NCBI GenBank assembly: GCA_947169395.1
Contig: CAMVPJ010000001.1
Coordinates: 50,986-114,985, forward strand
Length of the DNA: 64,000 nt
Origin: an uncultured Caryophanales bacterium
GTDB taxonomy: Bacteria > Bacillota_I > Bacilli_A > RF39 > UBA660
Direction: 5' to 3'
In this document: in pieces, positions 1 to 9,244 of the stretch
Numbering within the stretch: position 1 is the first letter of the stretch
Layout: the number at the start of each line of letters is the position of its first letter
Made by a program: the position numbers and the translations under genes
Notes under the pieces: generated by a model
Told to the model about the DNA's origin: nothing
Seen by the model: only the letters and a program-made list of their open reading frames with translations
The model's database searches: none

Positions 1-16
1 GAAACAAAGGTGATTT

Positions 17-892
17 ATGGTAATAGTTATATTAGGACCTACTTGCGTAGGTAAGACTAAATTAAGTGTAGAACTTGCAAAGAAGATTAATGGTGAGATT
101 ATTAATGCTGATTCTACTCAAGTATATAGAGGCTTAGATATTGCAACTGCAAAGGTAACTGAAGAAGAAAAAGAAAAAATTGTTCATCATTTATTTGATA
201 TAAAAGATATTACTGAGGATTATACAGTTTTTGATTATCAAAAAGATTGTAGATTATGTATAGATGATATAATTAAAAGAGGTAAAACCCCAATATTAGT
301 AGGAGGAACTGGTCTATATATTAAAGCTGCTTTATATGATTATGAATTTATAAATGATGATAATAATACTTATGATGAGTTAAGTAATGATGAGTTATAT
401 AATAAAGTAATTGCTATGGATAAAGATAATACTATTCATAAGAATAATCGTAAAAGATTAGTTAGAGCTTTAAATTATATGGAGTCTACTAAGTTACCTT
501 ATAGCAAAAAAGATAAGACAGATAAGCTACTTTATGATACATTATTTATTGGACTTACTACTGATAGAAAACTACTTTATGATAGAATTAATAAAAGAGT
601 AGATGGAATGGTTAACTTAGGACTATTAGATGAAGCAAAGAAAGTATTTGATAGTAATATTAGAACTAAAGCAGTATTAACGCCAATAGGATATAAAGAG
701 TTGTTTTCATACTTTGAAGGCAATGATAATTTAGATAATTGTTTGGATAAAATTAAACAAAATAGTAGACATTATGCTAAAAGACAATATACATTTTTTA
801 ATCATCAATTAGATGTTAAATGGTTTAATGTAGATTTTGATAATTTTAATAATACTGTTATTGATGTATTAAATTATGTAAATAAAATATAG
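17..892 (+). CDS. miaA: tRNA dimethylallyltransferase MiaA
   Basis: Transfers a dimethylallyl group to A37 of tRNAs that read UNN codons. The P-loop GPTCVGKT lies at residues 7-14, followed by the DSTQVYRGLDI substrate loop (about 32-42), HHLFDI and the GGTGLY motif near residue 96. At 291 residues it is slightly shorter than most bacterial MiaA proteins (about 300-315) but has all the core motifs. An AAGGTG ribosome binding site sits 5 bases before the ATG. It is the first complete gene here and runs in the same direction as the next three, so it is probably part of a tRNA-modification cluster ending with dusB. The family assignment is secure. Confidence 0.96.
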   Translation: MVIVILGPTCVGKTKLSVELAKKINGEIINADSTQVYRGLDIATAKVTEEEKEKIVHHLFDIKDITEDYTVFDYQKDCRLCIDDIIKRGKTPILVGGTGLYIKAALYDYEFINDDNNTYDELSNDELYNKVIAMDKDNTIHKNNRKRLVRALNYMESTKLPYSKKDKTDKLLYDTLFIGLTTDRKLLYDRINKRVDGMVNLGLLDEAKKVFDSNIRTKAVLTPIGYKELFSYFEGNDNLDNCLDKIKQNSRHYAKRQYTFFNHQLDVKWFNVDFDNFNNTVIDVLNYVNKI

Positions 893-927
893 CTAAGAAT
901 TACAGGTTTGTAGAAAGAAGATGTATT

Positions 928-1974
928 ATGAATAATAAATTAAATATAGAATACATTGATGAAAGTATTTATGACACATTAACTAATGTTTATAAAGATA
1001 ATTATACAGTTGAAGATTGTGTAATAGTTAGAACAACAGACGTATTTCCAAAAAATAGAGTTGTTATAACACCTTTAAATGGTGGAGCATATGGTTTTGG
1101 TAGATCTGTTATTCTAGAAGAAATCATAAGAAAGAAAATAAAGACTGATTATCCTAATTTAGATGATGCTAGTTTCTTGAAAAAGCTAGATGAATTTAAT
1201 ATTTTTTATGATATTCCAAGGCCTACAATTCATTATACAATTAATGGATTAGTATCATCGCATGTTTATGGAAATTTTGCTAATAAACCTTTTATTATTA
1301 TTGATTTATTAAAGTATCATATTAATGATAAATCATTAGTAGGATTAAGAGTAGAAGATACGTATTTTAATGATAATATGCAATTATCTGATTCATCTAT
1401 TATAATGATTTCTCAAGATTACTTCGATGCTAATAAAAACAATTTAGAATTTCTAGAATCTTTACAAGGATTTAATGTTATAGTGTTTTCAGGTGATGAA
1501 ACTAAAGCAGTAGAATATGTGTTAAGGAAACTAGGTTATAATGCCTTTGAAATAAATAATCATGGGTATACAAATTCTTTTGAACGTAATAGTGATGAAA
1601 GACGTATGATTAATTTTTTACAAAACTTTGCGAATACTAATAATATATCTCAAGATAGACACTGTTATTCTACATCTTATATAGAAGAAAGAAAGTTAAT
1701 GGTTGAATGTGCAGAAAAAAGAGAAAAAGAGTATTTATTATATATATTAGATAATTCTTTAGATAATTCTTTAACACCTGATGAATTAAGGGACCATATA
1801 GTATACGCGATTAGTAACTGCTATGATATATCATATTTAAGAGATAGTAAAAATATATCTGAATTAATAGATAAAATTGGATTGGATAATTTAAAGAGAC
1901 TGACTGATGAGTATAATAATAAGTGTGTAAAAGAAAGGGTAAATGTAAATAATTCGAGTATTGGAACTATTTAA
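928..1974 (+). CDS. Unrecognised 348-residue cytosolic protein
   Basis: I do not recognise this protein. It has no signal peptide and no membrane segment. It contains an alternating beta/alpha pattern in its middle part, including a stretch around residues 105-125 (GNFANKPFIIIDLLKYH) and a hydrophobic strand FNVIVFSGDET near residue 182, and it ends in charged helices. A weak purine-rich AGAAAGAAG precedes the ATG. It lies 35 bases behind miaA and 12 bases before a J-domain gene on the same strand, so it is likely co-transcribed with tRNA-modification genes. Codon use matches its neighbours. No function can be assigned. Confidence 0.75.
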   Translation: MNNKLNIEYIDESIYDTLTNVYKDNYTVEDCVIVRTTDVFPKNRVVITPLNGGAYGFGRSVILEEIIRKKIKTDYPNLDDASFLKKLDEFNIFYDIPRPTIHYTINGLVSSHVYGNFANKPFIIIDLLKYHINDKSLVGLRVEDTYFNDNMQLSDSSIIMISQDYFDANKNNLEFLESLQGFNVIVFSGDETKAVEYVLRKLGYNAFEINNHGYTNSFERNSDERRMINFLQNFANTNNISQDRHCYSTSYIEERKLMVECAEKREKEYLLYILDNSLDNSLTPDELRDHIVYAISNCYDISYLRDSKNISELIDKIGLDNLKRLTDEYNNKCVKERVNVNNSSIGTI

Positions 1975-1986
1975 TTATTATGAATT

Positions 1987-2760
1987 ATGACTAAGAAAGA
2001 GATTTATAGTTATTTAAAATATAATGGTGTATATGATAGTGGTGTTAAAAGAAGATTAAAGAAACTAATAAAACAGTATCACCCTGATTTAAATAAAGGG
2101 GATGATACTGTCATGAAACTTATTAATGAGGTAAAAAAAGAGTTAGAAACTAATAGTGTAAGTATTAATGTAGATAGTAATACTAGTGAGGTTAGAAATA
2201 CTAATAAGAGTAGTGTAGATATTATAAATATTACTAGTATTATTAATAAGTTAAATAAGGAACTAGTATCATTAAATAAAAAAATAGAAGATGGATATCA
2301 CGATGAATATAAACTATTTATGGAATATAATAGTGCAATAAGCTTGTATAATACTTTAAAACTAAATGAAAAATTAATTAAATCTAAGATAGTTAGATTA
2401 AAGAGATTTAGAGGTGTTGATAAACTTAATATATTTATATTATTAGTATCTATTGCATTAATATTTAAAAGTGTGTACTTCTCTATAATGAGTATATCTA
2501 TTATATATTTAGAAGTAATACTAATACTTATTAGATATTTTAAAATAAAAAGATATAAAGAAGAATTAAATAGCATTAATATGATGGATAGAGAATATAA
2601 AGAATTCAGTAAAAGTATTAAAGATAAGATAGATATACTCAATAAAGATTTATTTGGTGTTAAGAAGGATGCTAGAGTAAATATTGAGAAGATTAGATAT
2701 TATGAATCTATGATGAATGATAGTAGTAGTGATACAGTAGATAAAGAAAAAACAAGGTGA
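1987..2760 (+). CDS. Membrane-anchored J-domain protein
   Basis: The N-terminus looks like a short J-domain: a basic helix (VKRRLKKLIKQY) followed by the diagnostic HPD tripeptide at residues 32-34 and a further helix. J-domains stimulate the ATPase of DnaK-type chaperones, so this is probably a co-chaperone that recruits DnaK to the membrane (inference). After a predicted coiled-coil (about 75-125) there are two hydrophobic segments at about 147-180, then a second charged helix. There is no zinc-finger or C-terminal substrate domain as in DnaJ. No good ribosome binding site precedes the ATG, 12 bases after the previous stop. Its TGA stop lies inside the GGTGA that serves dusB, indicating coupling. 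Confidence 0.72.
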   Translation: MTKKEIYSYLKYNGVYDSGVKRRLKKLIKQYHPDLNKGDDTVMKLINEVKKELETNSVSINVDSNTSEVRNTNKSSVDIINITSIINKLNKELVSLNKKIEDGYHDEYKLFMEYNSAISLYNTLKLNEKLIKSKIVRLKRFRGVDKLNIFILLVSIALIFKSVYFSIMSISIIYLEVILILIRYFKIKRYKEELNSINMMDREYKEFSKSIKDKIDILNKDLFGVKKDARVNIEKIRYYESMMNDSSSDTVDKEKTR

Positions 2761-2763
2761 TTT

Positions 2764-3735
<972 letters not shown>

Positions 3736-3742
3736 TTTATAC

Positions 3743-3771
3743 TTGTATTGATAGTATAAGTTTGTTATAGT
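3743..3771 (+). promoter_or_regulatory. Candidate promoter of the toxin-like mRNA
   Basis: TTGTAT at 3743-3748, a 17-nt spacer and TATAGT at 3766-3771. Transcription would start near 3778, at a small TCGG/CCGA hairpin, about 90 nt upstream of the small hydrophobic ORF. The -35 is weak. Confidence 0.5.
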
Positions 3772-3868
3772 ACTATTCGGATATGTCCCGATTCAGATGT
3801 TGACCTTCCTTGAAAAAATTTGGCTTATGAAATAGTGGGGTTTGGTTCTAAGGAAGGATGGTGGTAGT

Positions 3869-3946
3869 ATGACTAAAAGAGAAATAGCAAATTTTGTTAT
3901 TATTTTGGTTTTACTTTCCATAATAATAATCTACTCCTTAAAGTAG
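3869..3946 (+). CDS. 25-residue hydrophobic peptide, candidate type I toxin
   Basis: A 25-residue reading frame starts MTKREIANF, continues as one uninterrupted hydrophobic helix (about residues 9-22, Ile/Leu/Val rich) and ends YSLK. This layout, a short charged head, one membrane helix and a basic tail, is that of membrane-acting type I toxins of bacteria. A strong AAGGAAGG ribosome binding site lies at 3850-3857. It can pair exactly with CCTTCCTT at 3804-3811, which would hide it in the full-length mRNA. An antisense RNA is predicted to overlap the 3' part of the same transcript. I know no named family that it matches. The toxin role is inference from architecture. Confidence 0.6.
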   Translation: MTKREIANFVIILVLLSIIIIYSLK

Positions 3947-4068
3947 AAAAAAACATCTGAAACATTATAGGCCTGTTTCGGATGTAACCCAGTTAGGGAA
4001 ACGTCTGAAAGTCACTCTCATTTCCACTTCAAACGTATCCTTTTTATATTATATGAAGCATCGCTTCC
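3946..4068 (-). ncRNA. Candidate antisense RNA (antitoxin) of the type I locus
   Basis: On the minus strand a promoter (4075-4103) would start an RNA near 4068. It begins with a hairpin (GGAAGC, loop, GCTTC, plus-strand 4055-4068). It would end at a 12-bp hairpin (plus-strand arms 3953-3964 and 3974-3985, one G-U pair) followed on the minus strand by seven T residues (3947-3953). That is a good intrinsic terminator. The RNA of about 120 nt would be complementary to the 3' untranslated part of the toxin mRNA up to its stop codon. No such RNA is known to me by sequence; the assignment rests on promoter, terminator and overlap. Confidence 0.6.
4001..4045 (+). terminator. Terminator of the toxin-like mRNA
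   Basis: Imperfect hairpin with arms 4001-4012 and 4026-4036 (ACGT, TGA and AGT pair with ACT, TCA and ACGT) followed by CCTTTTT at 4039-4045. It would end the plus-strand mRNA at about 270 nt, inside the region covered by the antisense RNA. Confidence 0.5.
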
Positions 4069-4074
4069 AATTAC

Positions 4075-4103
4075 ATCATAACATATATTAAAATTAATTG
4101 CAA
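4075..4103 (-). promoter_or_regulatory. Promoter of the antisense RNA
   Basis: On the minus strand: TTGCAA (4098-4103), 17-nt spacer, TATGAT (4075-4080). Because TTGCAA is its own reverse complement, the same six bases also serve as the -35 of the lysS promoter on the plus strand. Confidence 0.6.
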
Positions 4104-4126
4104 ATACTTAAAAATAATGATATAAT
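4098..4126 (+). promoter_or_regulatory. lysS promoter
   Basis: TTGCAA (4098-4103), 17-nt spacer, TATAAT (4121-4126). The start point near 4133 leaves a leader of about 20 nt that carries the AAGGAG ribosome binding site of lysS. No T-box lies between promoter and gene. Confidence 0.8.
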
Positions 4127-4152
4127 TAATCAACGAAGAAGGAGTGATTTTG

Positions 4153-5637
4153 TTGAGAGAGTTTACAGATCAAGAAATAGCTAGAAGAGAAAAAGCAAAG
4201 AATATTAGAAATCTTGGAATTGATCCATTTGGTGAAAAATTTGAAAGAACAGATTTTGCAGCTGATATTAAAGAAAAATATCAAGATGTAGATCATGATG
4301 CATTTGAGTCTATGGATGATACTGCAACAATTGCAGGAAGAATTATGTTTATAAGAAAAATGGGTAAGGCATCATTTATGTCTATTCAAGATAAGACTGG
4401 TAAAATACAAGTTTATATTTCTATTAATGATATTGGTGAAGAATCTTATAGTTTATTTAAAACAGCAGATATTGGAGATATAGTTGGTGTACATGGTAAG
4501 ATTATGAAAACTAGAACTGGTGAGGTTACTATTAAGTGTTTAAAGTATACTCATTTAGTAAAAGCATTAAGACCACTTCCAGAGAAGTTTCACGGGCTTA
4601 CTGATATAGAAGAAAGATATAGAAGACGTTATGTAGATTTAATTATGAATGATGAATCTAAGAAAGTAGCATTTATGCGTCCTAAAATTATTAGATGTAT
4701 TCAAAACTTCTTAGATAATAAAGGATTTACTGAAGTAGAAACTCCAATACTTACAAACCTTTTATCGGGAGCATCTGCGAGACCATTTATCACTCATCAT
4801 AATACACAAGATATAGATATGTACTTGCGTATTGCATTGGAGTTAAATTTAAAAAGACTTCTTGTAGGTGGAATGGAATCTGTATACGAAATAGGTAGAA
4901 CATTTAGAAACGAAGGAATGGATCCACAGCACAATCCAGAATTTACAATGATGGAAGTATATCAGGCATATTCTGATTTAGATGGTATGATGGATTTAAC
5001 TGAAGAGATGTATCAAGAGATTGCAAATAAAGTATGTGGAAAAACTACATTTAATTATTTAGGACATGATATAGATCTATCTGGTAAATGGAAAAGAATT
5101 AGTATGACTGATGCAATAAAAGAGAAAACTGGTATTGATTTTAAAGCAATAACTAGTGTTGATGAATGTATTAAGCTTGCTAGTGAACACAATATTGAAT
5201 TAGAAGAGCATGAAAAACAATATGGTCATATTATAAATAAATTCTTTGAGAAGTATGTAGAAGAAACATTAATTGAACCAACATTTTTATATGGTCATCC
5301 AATTGAGATTTCTCCGCTTACTAAAAAAGATCCTGAAGATCCAAGATTTACACAGAGATTTGAATTATTTATCTCAGGACATGAATGTGCGAATGCATAC
5401 ACTGAGTTAAATGATCCAATAGATCAACTTGAAAGATTTGAAGCTCAATTAAAAGAAAGAGACTTAGGTAATGAAGAAGCAAATGACATTGATTATGACT
5501 TTGTTGAAGCATTAGAGTATGGTATGCCTCCTGCTGGTGGTATAGGATATGGAATTGATAGATTAATTATGTTATTTACAGAACAATCGTCAATACGTGA
5601 TGTATTATTATTCCCAACAATGAAGGAGAGAAAATAG
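4153..5637 (+). CDS. lysS: Lysyl-tRNA synthetase, class II
   Basis: Charges tRNA-Lys. The N-terminal OB-fold anticodon-binding domain (about 50-150) is followed by class II motifs: FRNEGMDPQHNPEF (motif 2, near residue 250) and GIGYGIDRLIMLF (motif 3, near 465). An in-frame GTG at 4144 abuts the AAGGAG ribosome binding site (4138-4143), which is too close. I chose the TTG at 4153 (9-nt spacing, MREFTDQEI); the TTG at 4150 is possible too. This gives 494 residues, normal for LysRS. It is followed by a histidine phosphatase and ackA on the same strand with short gaps. Confidence 0.95.
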   Translation: MREFTDQEIARREKAKNIRNLGIDPFGEKFERTDFAADIKEKYQDVDHDAFESMDDTATIAGRIMFIRKMGKASFMSIQDKTGKIQVYISINDIGEESYSLFKTADIGDIVGVHGKIMKTRTGEVTIKCLKYTHLVKALRPLPEKFHGLTDIEERYRRRYVDLIMNDESKKVAFMRPKIIRCIQNFLDNKGFTEVETPILTNLLSGASARPFITHHNTQDIDMYLRIALELNLKRLLVGGMESVYEIGRTFRNEGMDPQHNPEFTMMEVYQAYSDLDGMMDLTEEMYQEIANKVCGKTTFNYLGHDIDLSGKWKRISMTDAIKEKTGIDFKAITSVDECIKLASEHNIELEEHEKQYGHIINKFFEKYVEETLIEPTFLYGHPIEISPLTKKDPEDPRFTQRFELFISGHECANAYTELNDPIDQLERFEAQLKERDLGNEEANDIDYDFVEALEYGMPPAGGIGYGIDRLIMLFTEQSSIRDVLLFPTMKERK

Positions 5638-5664
5638 TTATATAAAAGATTAAAAGGTGATTAG

Positions 5665-6198
5665 ATGATTTTGTATGTCACAAGACATGGTGAAACTAGT
5701 AAAAATAAATTAGGTTTAATACAAGGACAGACTGAATGTGACTTATCAGAAAAAGGTATTAAAGATGCAGAAGAGTTATCTAATGTTATTAATGATATCA
5801 ATATTGATATTGTTATATCATCTCCTTTAAAAAGAGCTAAAGATACCGCACGTATTATTACTTCAGGTAAATATCCAATAAATATAGATGATAGAATTAT
5901 TGAACGTGATTGGGGTATGTGTGAAGGAGCTAATATAGAAGAAGTTGATACAGTAAATTGTTGGAACTTCTTTATTAATACTGATGATAATGGTATTGAA
6001 AAAGTACAGGACTTACTTGCTCGAGTATCTGAGTTTTTAGAAGATATAAAAGTTAGATATCAAGATAAAAATGTTTTAGTAGTAACTCATAGTGCAGTTT
6101 TAAGAGCACTTCATTACTGTCTAAATCCAATTCCTGAAGATGGAGATATGAGTAAAATTGAAATACCTAATTTAAGATTAATAGAATATGAGATATAG
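5665..6198 (+). CDS. Histidine phosphatase family protein
   Basis: A small member of the phosphoglycerate-mutase-like superfamily. The phosphohistidine motif RHGETSKN lies at residues 8-15, with the second catalytic His in VVTHSAVLRAL near residue 145. Length (177) suits a broad-specificity phosphatase of the CobC/PhoE type rather than a glycolytic mutase. An AAGGTGA site precedes the ATG. It ends one base into the ribosome binding site of ackA, so the two are translationally linked. The substrate cannot be deduced. Confidence 0.85.
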   Translation: MILYVTRHGETSKNKLGLIQGQTECDLSEKGIKDAEELSNVINDINIDIVISSPLKRAKDTARIITSGKYPINIDDRIIERDWGMCEGANIEEVDTVNCWNFFINTDDNGIEKVQDLLARVSEFLEDIKVRYQDKNVLVVTHSAVLRALHYCLNPIPEDGDMSKIEIPNLRLIEYEI

Positions 6199-6208
6199 GA
6201 GGAAAATT

Positions 6209-7384
6209 ATGAAGATTTTAGCAGTTAATTGTGGTAGTTCATCATTAAAGTTTCAAATGTATGAAATGCCAGAAGAAAAAGTTTTAATATCAGGAAACTT
6301 TGAAAGAATTGGTATTGATAATAGTTTTTATAGTTATAAATTAAATGGAGAAAAGATTAAAAAAGAGGCTATTTTAACTAATCACGCTGAAGCAGTAAAA
6401 ATATTAGTTCAAGAATTATTAGATAATAAAATAGTAGAAGATTTAGATGAGATTAAAGGTATTGGACATAGAGTAGTACAAGGAGCAGATAAGTTTGATA
6501 AGAGTGTATTAGTTACTGATGAAGTAATTAAAACTATTGATGAGTTATCTCCACTTGCTCCTCTACATAATCCAGCAGCCTTAGTAGGTATTAATGCATT
6601 TATGGATATTGTTAGTAGTGCAAAACACGTAGTAGTATTTGATACTGCATTTCATCAAACTATGGCTCGGGAAACCTACCTTTATGCATTACCTTATGAA
6701 TTATATGAGAAAAATGGTATTAGAAAATATGGTGCTCATGGAACTAGTCATAAATATATTACTAAGACTATGGAAGAATACTATAAAGAAAATAAAAAAC
6801 TTATTATCTGTCATATTGGTAGTGGTTGTAGTATAAGCGCTGTTTGTGATGGTAAGATAGTAGATACATCTATGGGATTTACTCCTAATGCTGGAGTTAT
6901 CATGGGTACTCGTACTGGTGATATGGATGCATCAATTATTCCTTATTTAATAAAAAATTTAGGTTATAGTGCTGATGATATAGATCACTTAATAAATAAA
7001 GAAAGTGGATTTAAAGGAATTACTGGTGGTATATCAGATTCAAGAGATATAGAAGATGGTATAAAGGAAGGTAATGAAAAATGTATTCTAGCAGAAAAAA
7101 TGTTTGTAAGAAGTATAGTAAACTATATAGCTAGATACTATGTATTATTAGATGGAGCAGATGCAATTATATTTACTGCAGGAATTGGTGAAAATGGAAT
7201 AGATACTAGAATGGAAATTATGGAGTCTTTAAAATCTCTAGGAGTAAAAGCAGATAGTGAAGCAAATAATTGCCGTGGTAAATTTGTTAAAGTATCAGCT
7301 GATGATTCAAGTATAGAATGCTTTGTAGTTCCAACAGATGAAGAAGTAATGATATCAAGAGATACATATGAATTAGTTAAATAA
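6209..7384 (+). CDS. ackA: Acetate kinase
   Basis: Makes acetate and ATP from acetyl phosphate, the last step of acetate fermentation. Motifs: NCGSSSLKF near the start, GHRVVQGADKF, FDTAFHQTM, KYGAHGTSHKY (about 175), MGTRTGDMD and FTAGIGENG (about 325). The ATG at 6209 follows AGGAGG (6197-6202) at a proper distance; a frame extension upstream has no such site. Product of 391 residues, normal. No phosphotransacetylase gene lies next to it. Pyruvate formate-lyase encoded in this window would feed acetyl-CoA into this branch. An intrinsic terminator follows. Confidence 0.96.
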   Translation: MKILAVNCGSSSLKFQMYEMPEEKVLISGNFERIGIDNSFYSYKLNGEKIKKEAILTNHAEAVKILVQELLDNKIVEDLDEIKGIGHRVVQGADKFDKSVLVTDEVIKTIDELSPLAPLHNPAALVGINAFMDIVSSAKHVVVFDTAFHQTMARETYLYALPYELYEKNGIRKYGAHGTSHKYITKTMEEYYKENKKLIICHIGSGCSISAVCDGKIVDTSMGFTPNAGVIMGTRTGDMDASIIPYLIKNLGYSADDIDHLINKESGFKGITGGISDSRDIEDGIKEGNEKCILAEKMFVRSIVNYIARYYVLLDGADAIIFTAGIGENGIDTRMEIMESLKSLGVKADSEANNCRGKFVKVSADDSSIECFVVPTDEEVMISRDTYELVK

Positions 7385-7392
7385 TAAATTTT

Positions 7393-7423
7393 AAAAAACA
7401 TATTTCAAAAGATATGTTTTTTT
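7393..7423 (+). terminator. Terminator after ackA
   Basis: Perfect 11-bp hairpin (7393-7403 with 7412-7422, 8-nt loop) running into T residues. A TATAAT at 7426-7431 follows at once and may be the -10 of the nfo promoter. Confidence 0.8.
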
Positions 7424-7455
7424 GATATAATTGATTAAGTTGGAATGGAGGATTT

Positions 7456-8346
7456 ATGGAACTAATAATAGGTAGTCATGTATCTTTTAATAAAGATAAA
7501 CAAATGTTATTAAGCGTTACTGAAGCACTAAGTTATAAAGCTAATACTTTTATGTTTTATACAGGGGCGCCACAGAATACCAAGAGAGTAGAATTGGATG
7601 ATAACTTAACTAAAGAAGCAATAAAATTAATGAGTGATAATGGAATAGATATTAATAATGTAGTTGTACATGCTCCTTATATTATTAATCCAGCTAATAG
7701 TAAGAATAGAGATTTTAATATTAGTTTTTTGCGTCAAGAATTATCTAGAGTAGAAAAACTTGGGATAACTAAACTAGTACTTCATCCAGGAAGTCATGTG
7801 GGGCTTGGAGTAGATGTTGGTATTGATAATATTGTAGATGTACTTAAGAATTCTATTGATGATAGAATGAATGTTGATATATGCTTAGAGACTATGGCTG
7901 GTAAGGGTAGTGAGATAGGACGTACTTTTGAAGAGATTAAAAGTATTATTGATAAAGTAGGTAGTAAGCATATTAAAGTATGTTTAGATACGTGTCATAT
8001 TAACGATGCTGGGTATAATCTTAGTGATTTCGACAAAGTATTAGAATATTTTGATAGTATAATTGGATTAGATAAATTAGCTGTAGTTCATGTAAATGAT
8101 TCTAAGAATTCTTTAGGAGCTCATAAAGATAGACATGAAAATATAGGGTTAGGGTATATTGGTTTTGATAACTTAATGAGTGTTATATATCATGAAAAAT
8201 TAAAAGATGTTCCTAAGATATTAGAAACACCTTATGTGGGAGATGATACTAAGTATCCTCCATACTTATTTGAAATAGAAATGATTAGAAATAAGAAGTT
8301 TAATGATAATTTAGTTAATGATATAATTAATTATTATAAAAATTGA
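7456..8346 (+). CDS. nfo: Endonuclease IV (AP endonuclease)
   Basis: Cuts DNA at abasic sites in base excision repair. It is a TIM barrel with three zinc ions; the ligand motifs are all present: GSHVSF at the start, VVHAPYIIN, VLHPGSHVG, CLETMAGKG, CLDTCHINDAGYN, VVHVNDSKN, HKDRHENIG and the final ILETP. 296 residues, normal. ATGGAGG precedes the ATG. The 3' end overlaps a convergent small gene by 13 bp. In Bacillus, nfo (yqfS) neighbours a small gene yqfT, which may correspond to that neighbour. Confidence 0.96.
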   Translation: MELIIGSHVSFNKDKQMLLSVTEALSYKANTFMFYTGAPQNTKRVELDDNLTKEAIKLMSDNGIDINNVVVHAPYIINPANSKNRDFNISFLRQELSRVEKLGITKLVLHPGSHVGLGVDVGIDNIVDVLKNSIDDRMNVDICLETMAGKGSEIGRTFEEIKSIIDKVGSKHIKVCLDTCHINDAGYNLSDFDKVLEYFDSIIGLDKLAVVHVNDSKNSLGAHKDRHENIGLGYIGFDNLMSVIYHEKLKDVPKILETPYVGDDTKYPPYLFEIEMIRNKKFNDNLVNDIINYYKN

Positions 8347-8597
8347 GCATATTTCTTTTTATATTCAAAAAATAGATTGATAATCTTATCATAGTTGTCA
8401 GATGATACTTTGCTTTTTAGTTCATTAAATACTTTTTCATGATTACCATATAAAAGTGATTCATAATCATTCTTAATAGTATCGTATATAACACTTAGCT
8501 CAGTATCATTAAGATTAATATTATTATTAGTTGCGAATGCACTAATATCTTCCTTTTTTAGTTTATTTATATAATTCTTTATTAATTTATCTTTCAT
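8334..8597 (-). CDS. Small helical protein, possibly DUF2624 (YqfT-like)
   Basis: An 87-residue, all-helical, charged protein without membrane segments. Its pattern (a Lys/Ile-rich first helix, NNINLND, a central LLYGN turn and a final helix with LFFEYKKKYAQFL) resembles what I remember of DUF2624 proteins found beside nfo in bacilli. The synteny supports this, although here the gene is convergent with nfo and overlaps its end. A GGTGA ribosome binding site lies before the ATG. Function unknown. Confidence 0.65.
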   Translation of the reverse strand: MKDKLIKNYINKLKKEDISAFATNNNINLNDTELSVIYDTIKNDYESLLYGNHEKVFNELKSKVSSDNYDKIINLFFEYKKKYAQFL

Positions 8598-8662
8598 ATA
8601 TTCACCAATATATTATATGACTAAATATATATTTGATGAATAGATTAATAGTGGGTGAGAAA

Positions 8663-9244
8663 ATGTTTAAAAAAATTGAATTAAATTATAGTAGTTTAGA
8701 ACCAGTGATAAGTGATTTAAATTTAGATATCCATTATAATAAGCATTATGGTAAATATGTTGATAATCTAAATAAGTTACTACCTAATTATAATGATAGT
8801 GTAGAAAGTATACTTAAAAATATTGATTCTTTTGATAAAAAAGATAGGGGTAGTATACTTGTTAATGCTGGTGGGATTTTAAACCATGAATTATATTTTA
8901 GAAGTATGTCTAGCAAGCCCTCAACTAATAATACTTTAGTTGATGATATAGTTAAACAGTATGGTTCTATTGATAACTTTAAAACTGAGTTTATTAATAG
9001 TGCGAATAAACTAGTTGGGTCTGGATATACATTCTTGGTATATAAAGATTCTAAGTTTGATATTATAAACTTACCTAACCAAGAGAATCCTTATAGTTAT
9101 AACTATGTACCACTAATTGCGTTAGATCTTTGGGAACATGCATACTACTTAACATATTATAATGATAGAACTTTATACATTAATAATTTCTTTACAATTA
9201 TAAGCTTTGATTATGCCAATACAATATATGAAAAAATTAAGTAA
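8663..9244 (+). CDS. sodA: Superoxide dismutase, Mn-type of the Fe/Mn family
   Basis: Converts superoxide to oxygen and hydrogen peroxide. With the start at 8663 (GTGGGTGAG ribosome binding site just upstream) the protein has 193 residues. All four metal ligands are visible: His24 (IHYNKHYGKYV), His75 (GGILNHELYF), Asp155 and His159 (LDLWEHAYYL). The outer-sphere Gln140 in PNQENP is placed as in Mn enzymes rather than Fe enzymes. It is divergent from the small gene at 8597 and overlaps the transpeptidase gene that follows. An SOD in an apparently fermentative organism suggests exposure to oxygen. Confidence 0.88.
   Translation: MFKKIELNYSSLEPVISDLNLDIHYNKHYGKYVDNLNKLLPNYNDSVESILKNIDSFDKKDRGSILVNAGGILNHELYFRSMSSKPSTNNTLVDDIVKQYGSIDNFKTEFINSANKLVGSGYTFLVYKDSKFDIINLPNQENPYSYNYVPLIALDLWEHAYYLTYYNDRTLYINNFFTIISFDYANTIYEKIK

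Noticed and set aside
2298..2642. Open frame of 114 codons on the minus strand opposite the J-domain gene
   Set aside because: Made only of Ile/Leu/Ser/Asn codons mirrored from AT-rich coding sequence; no ribosome binding site and fully inside a better gene.
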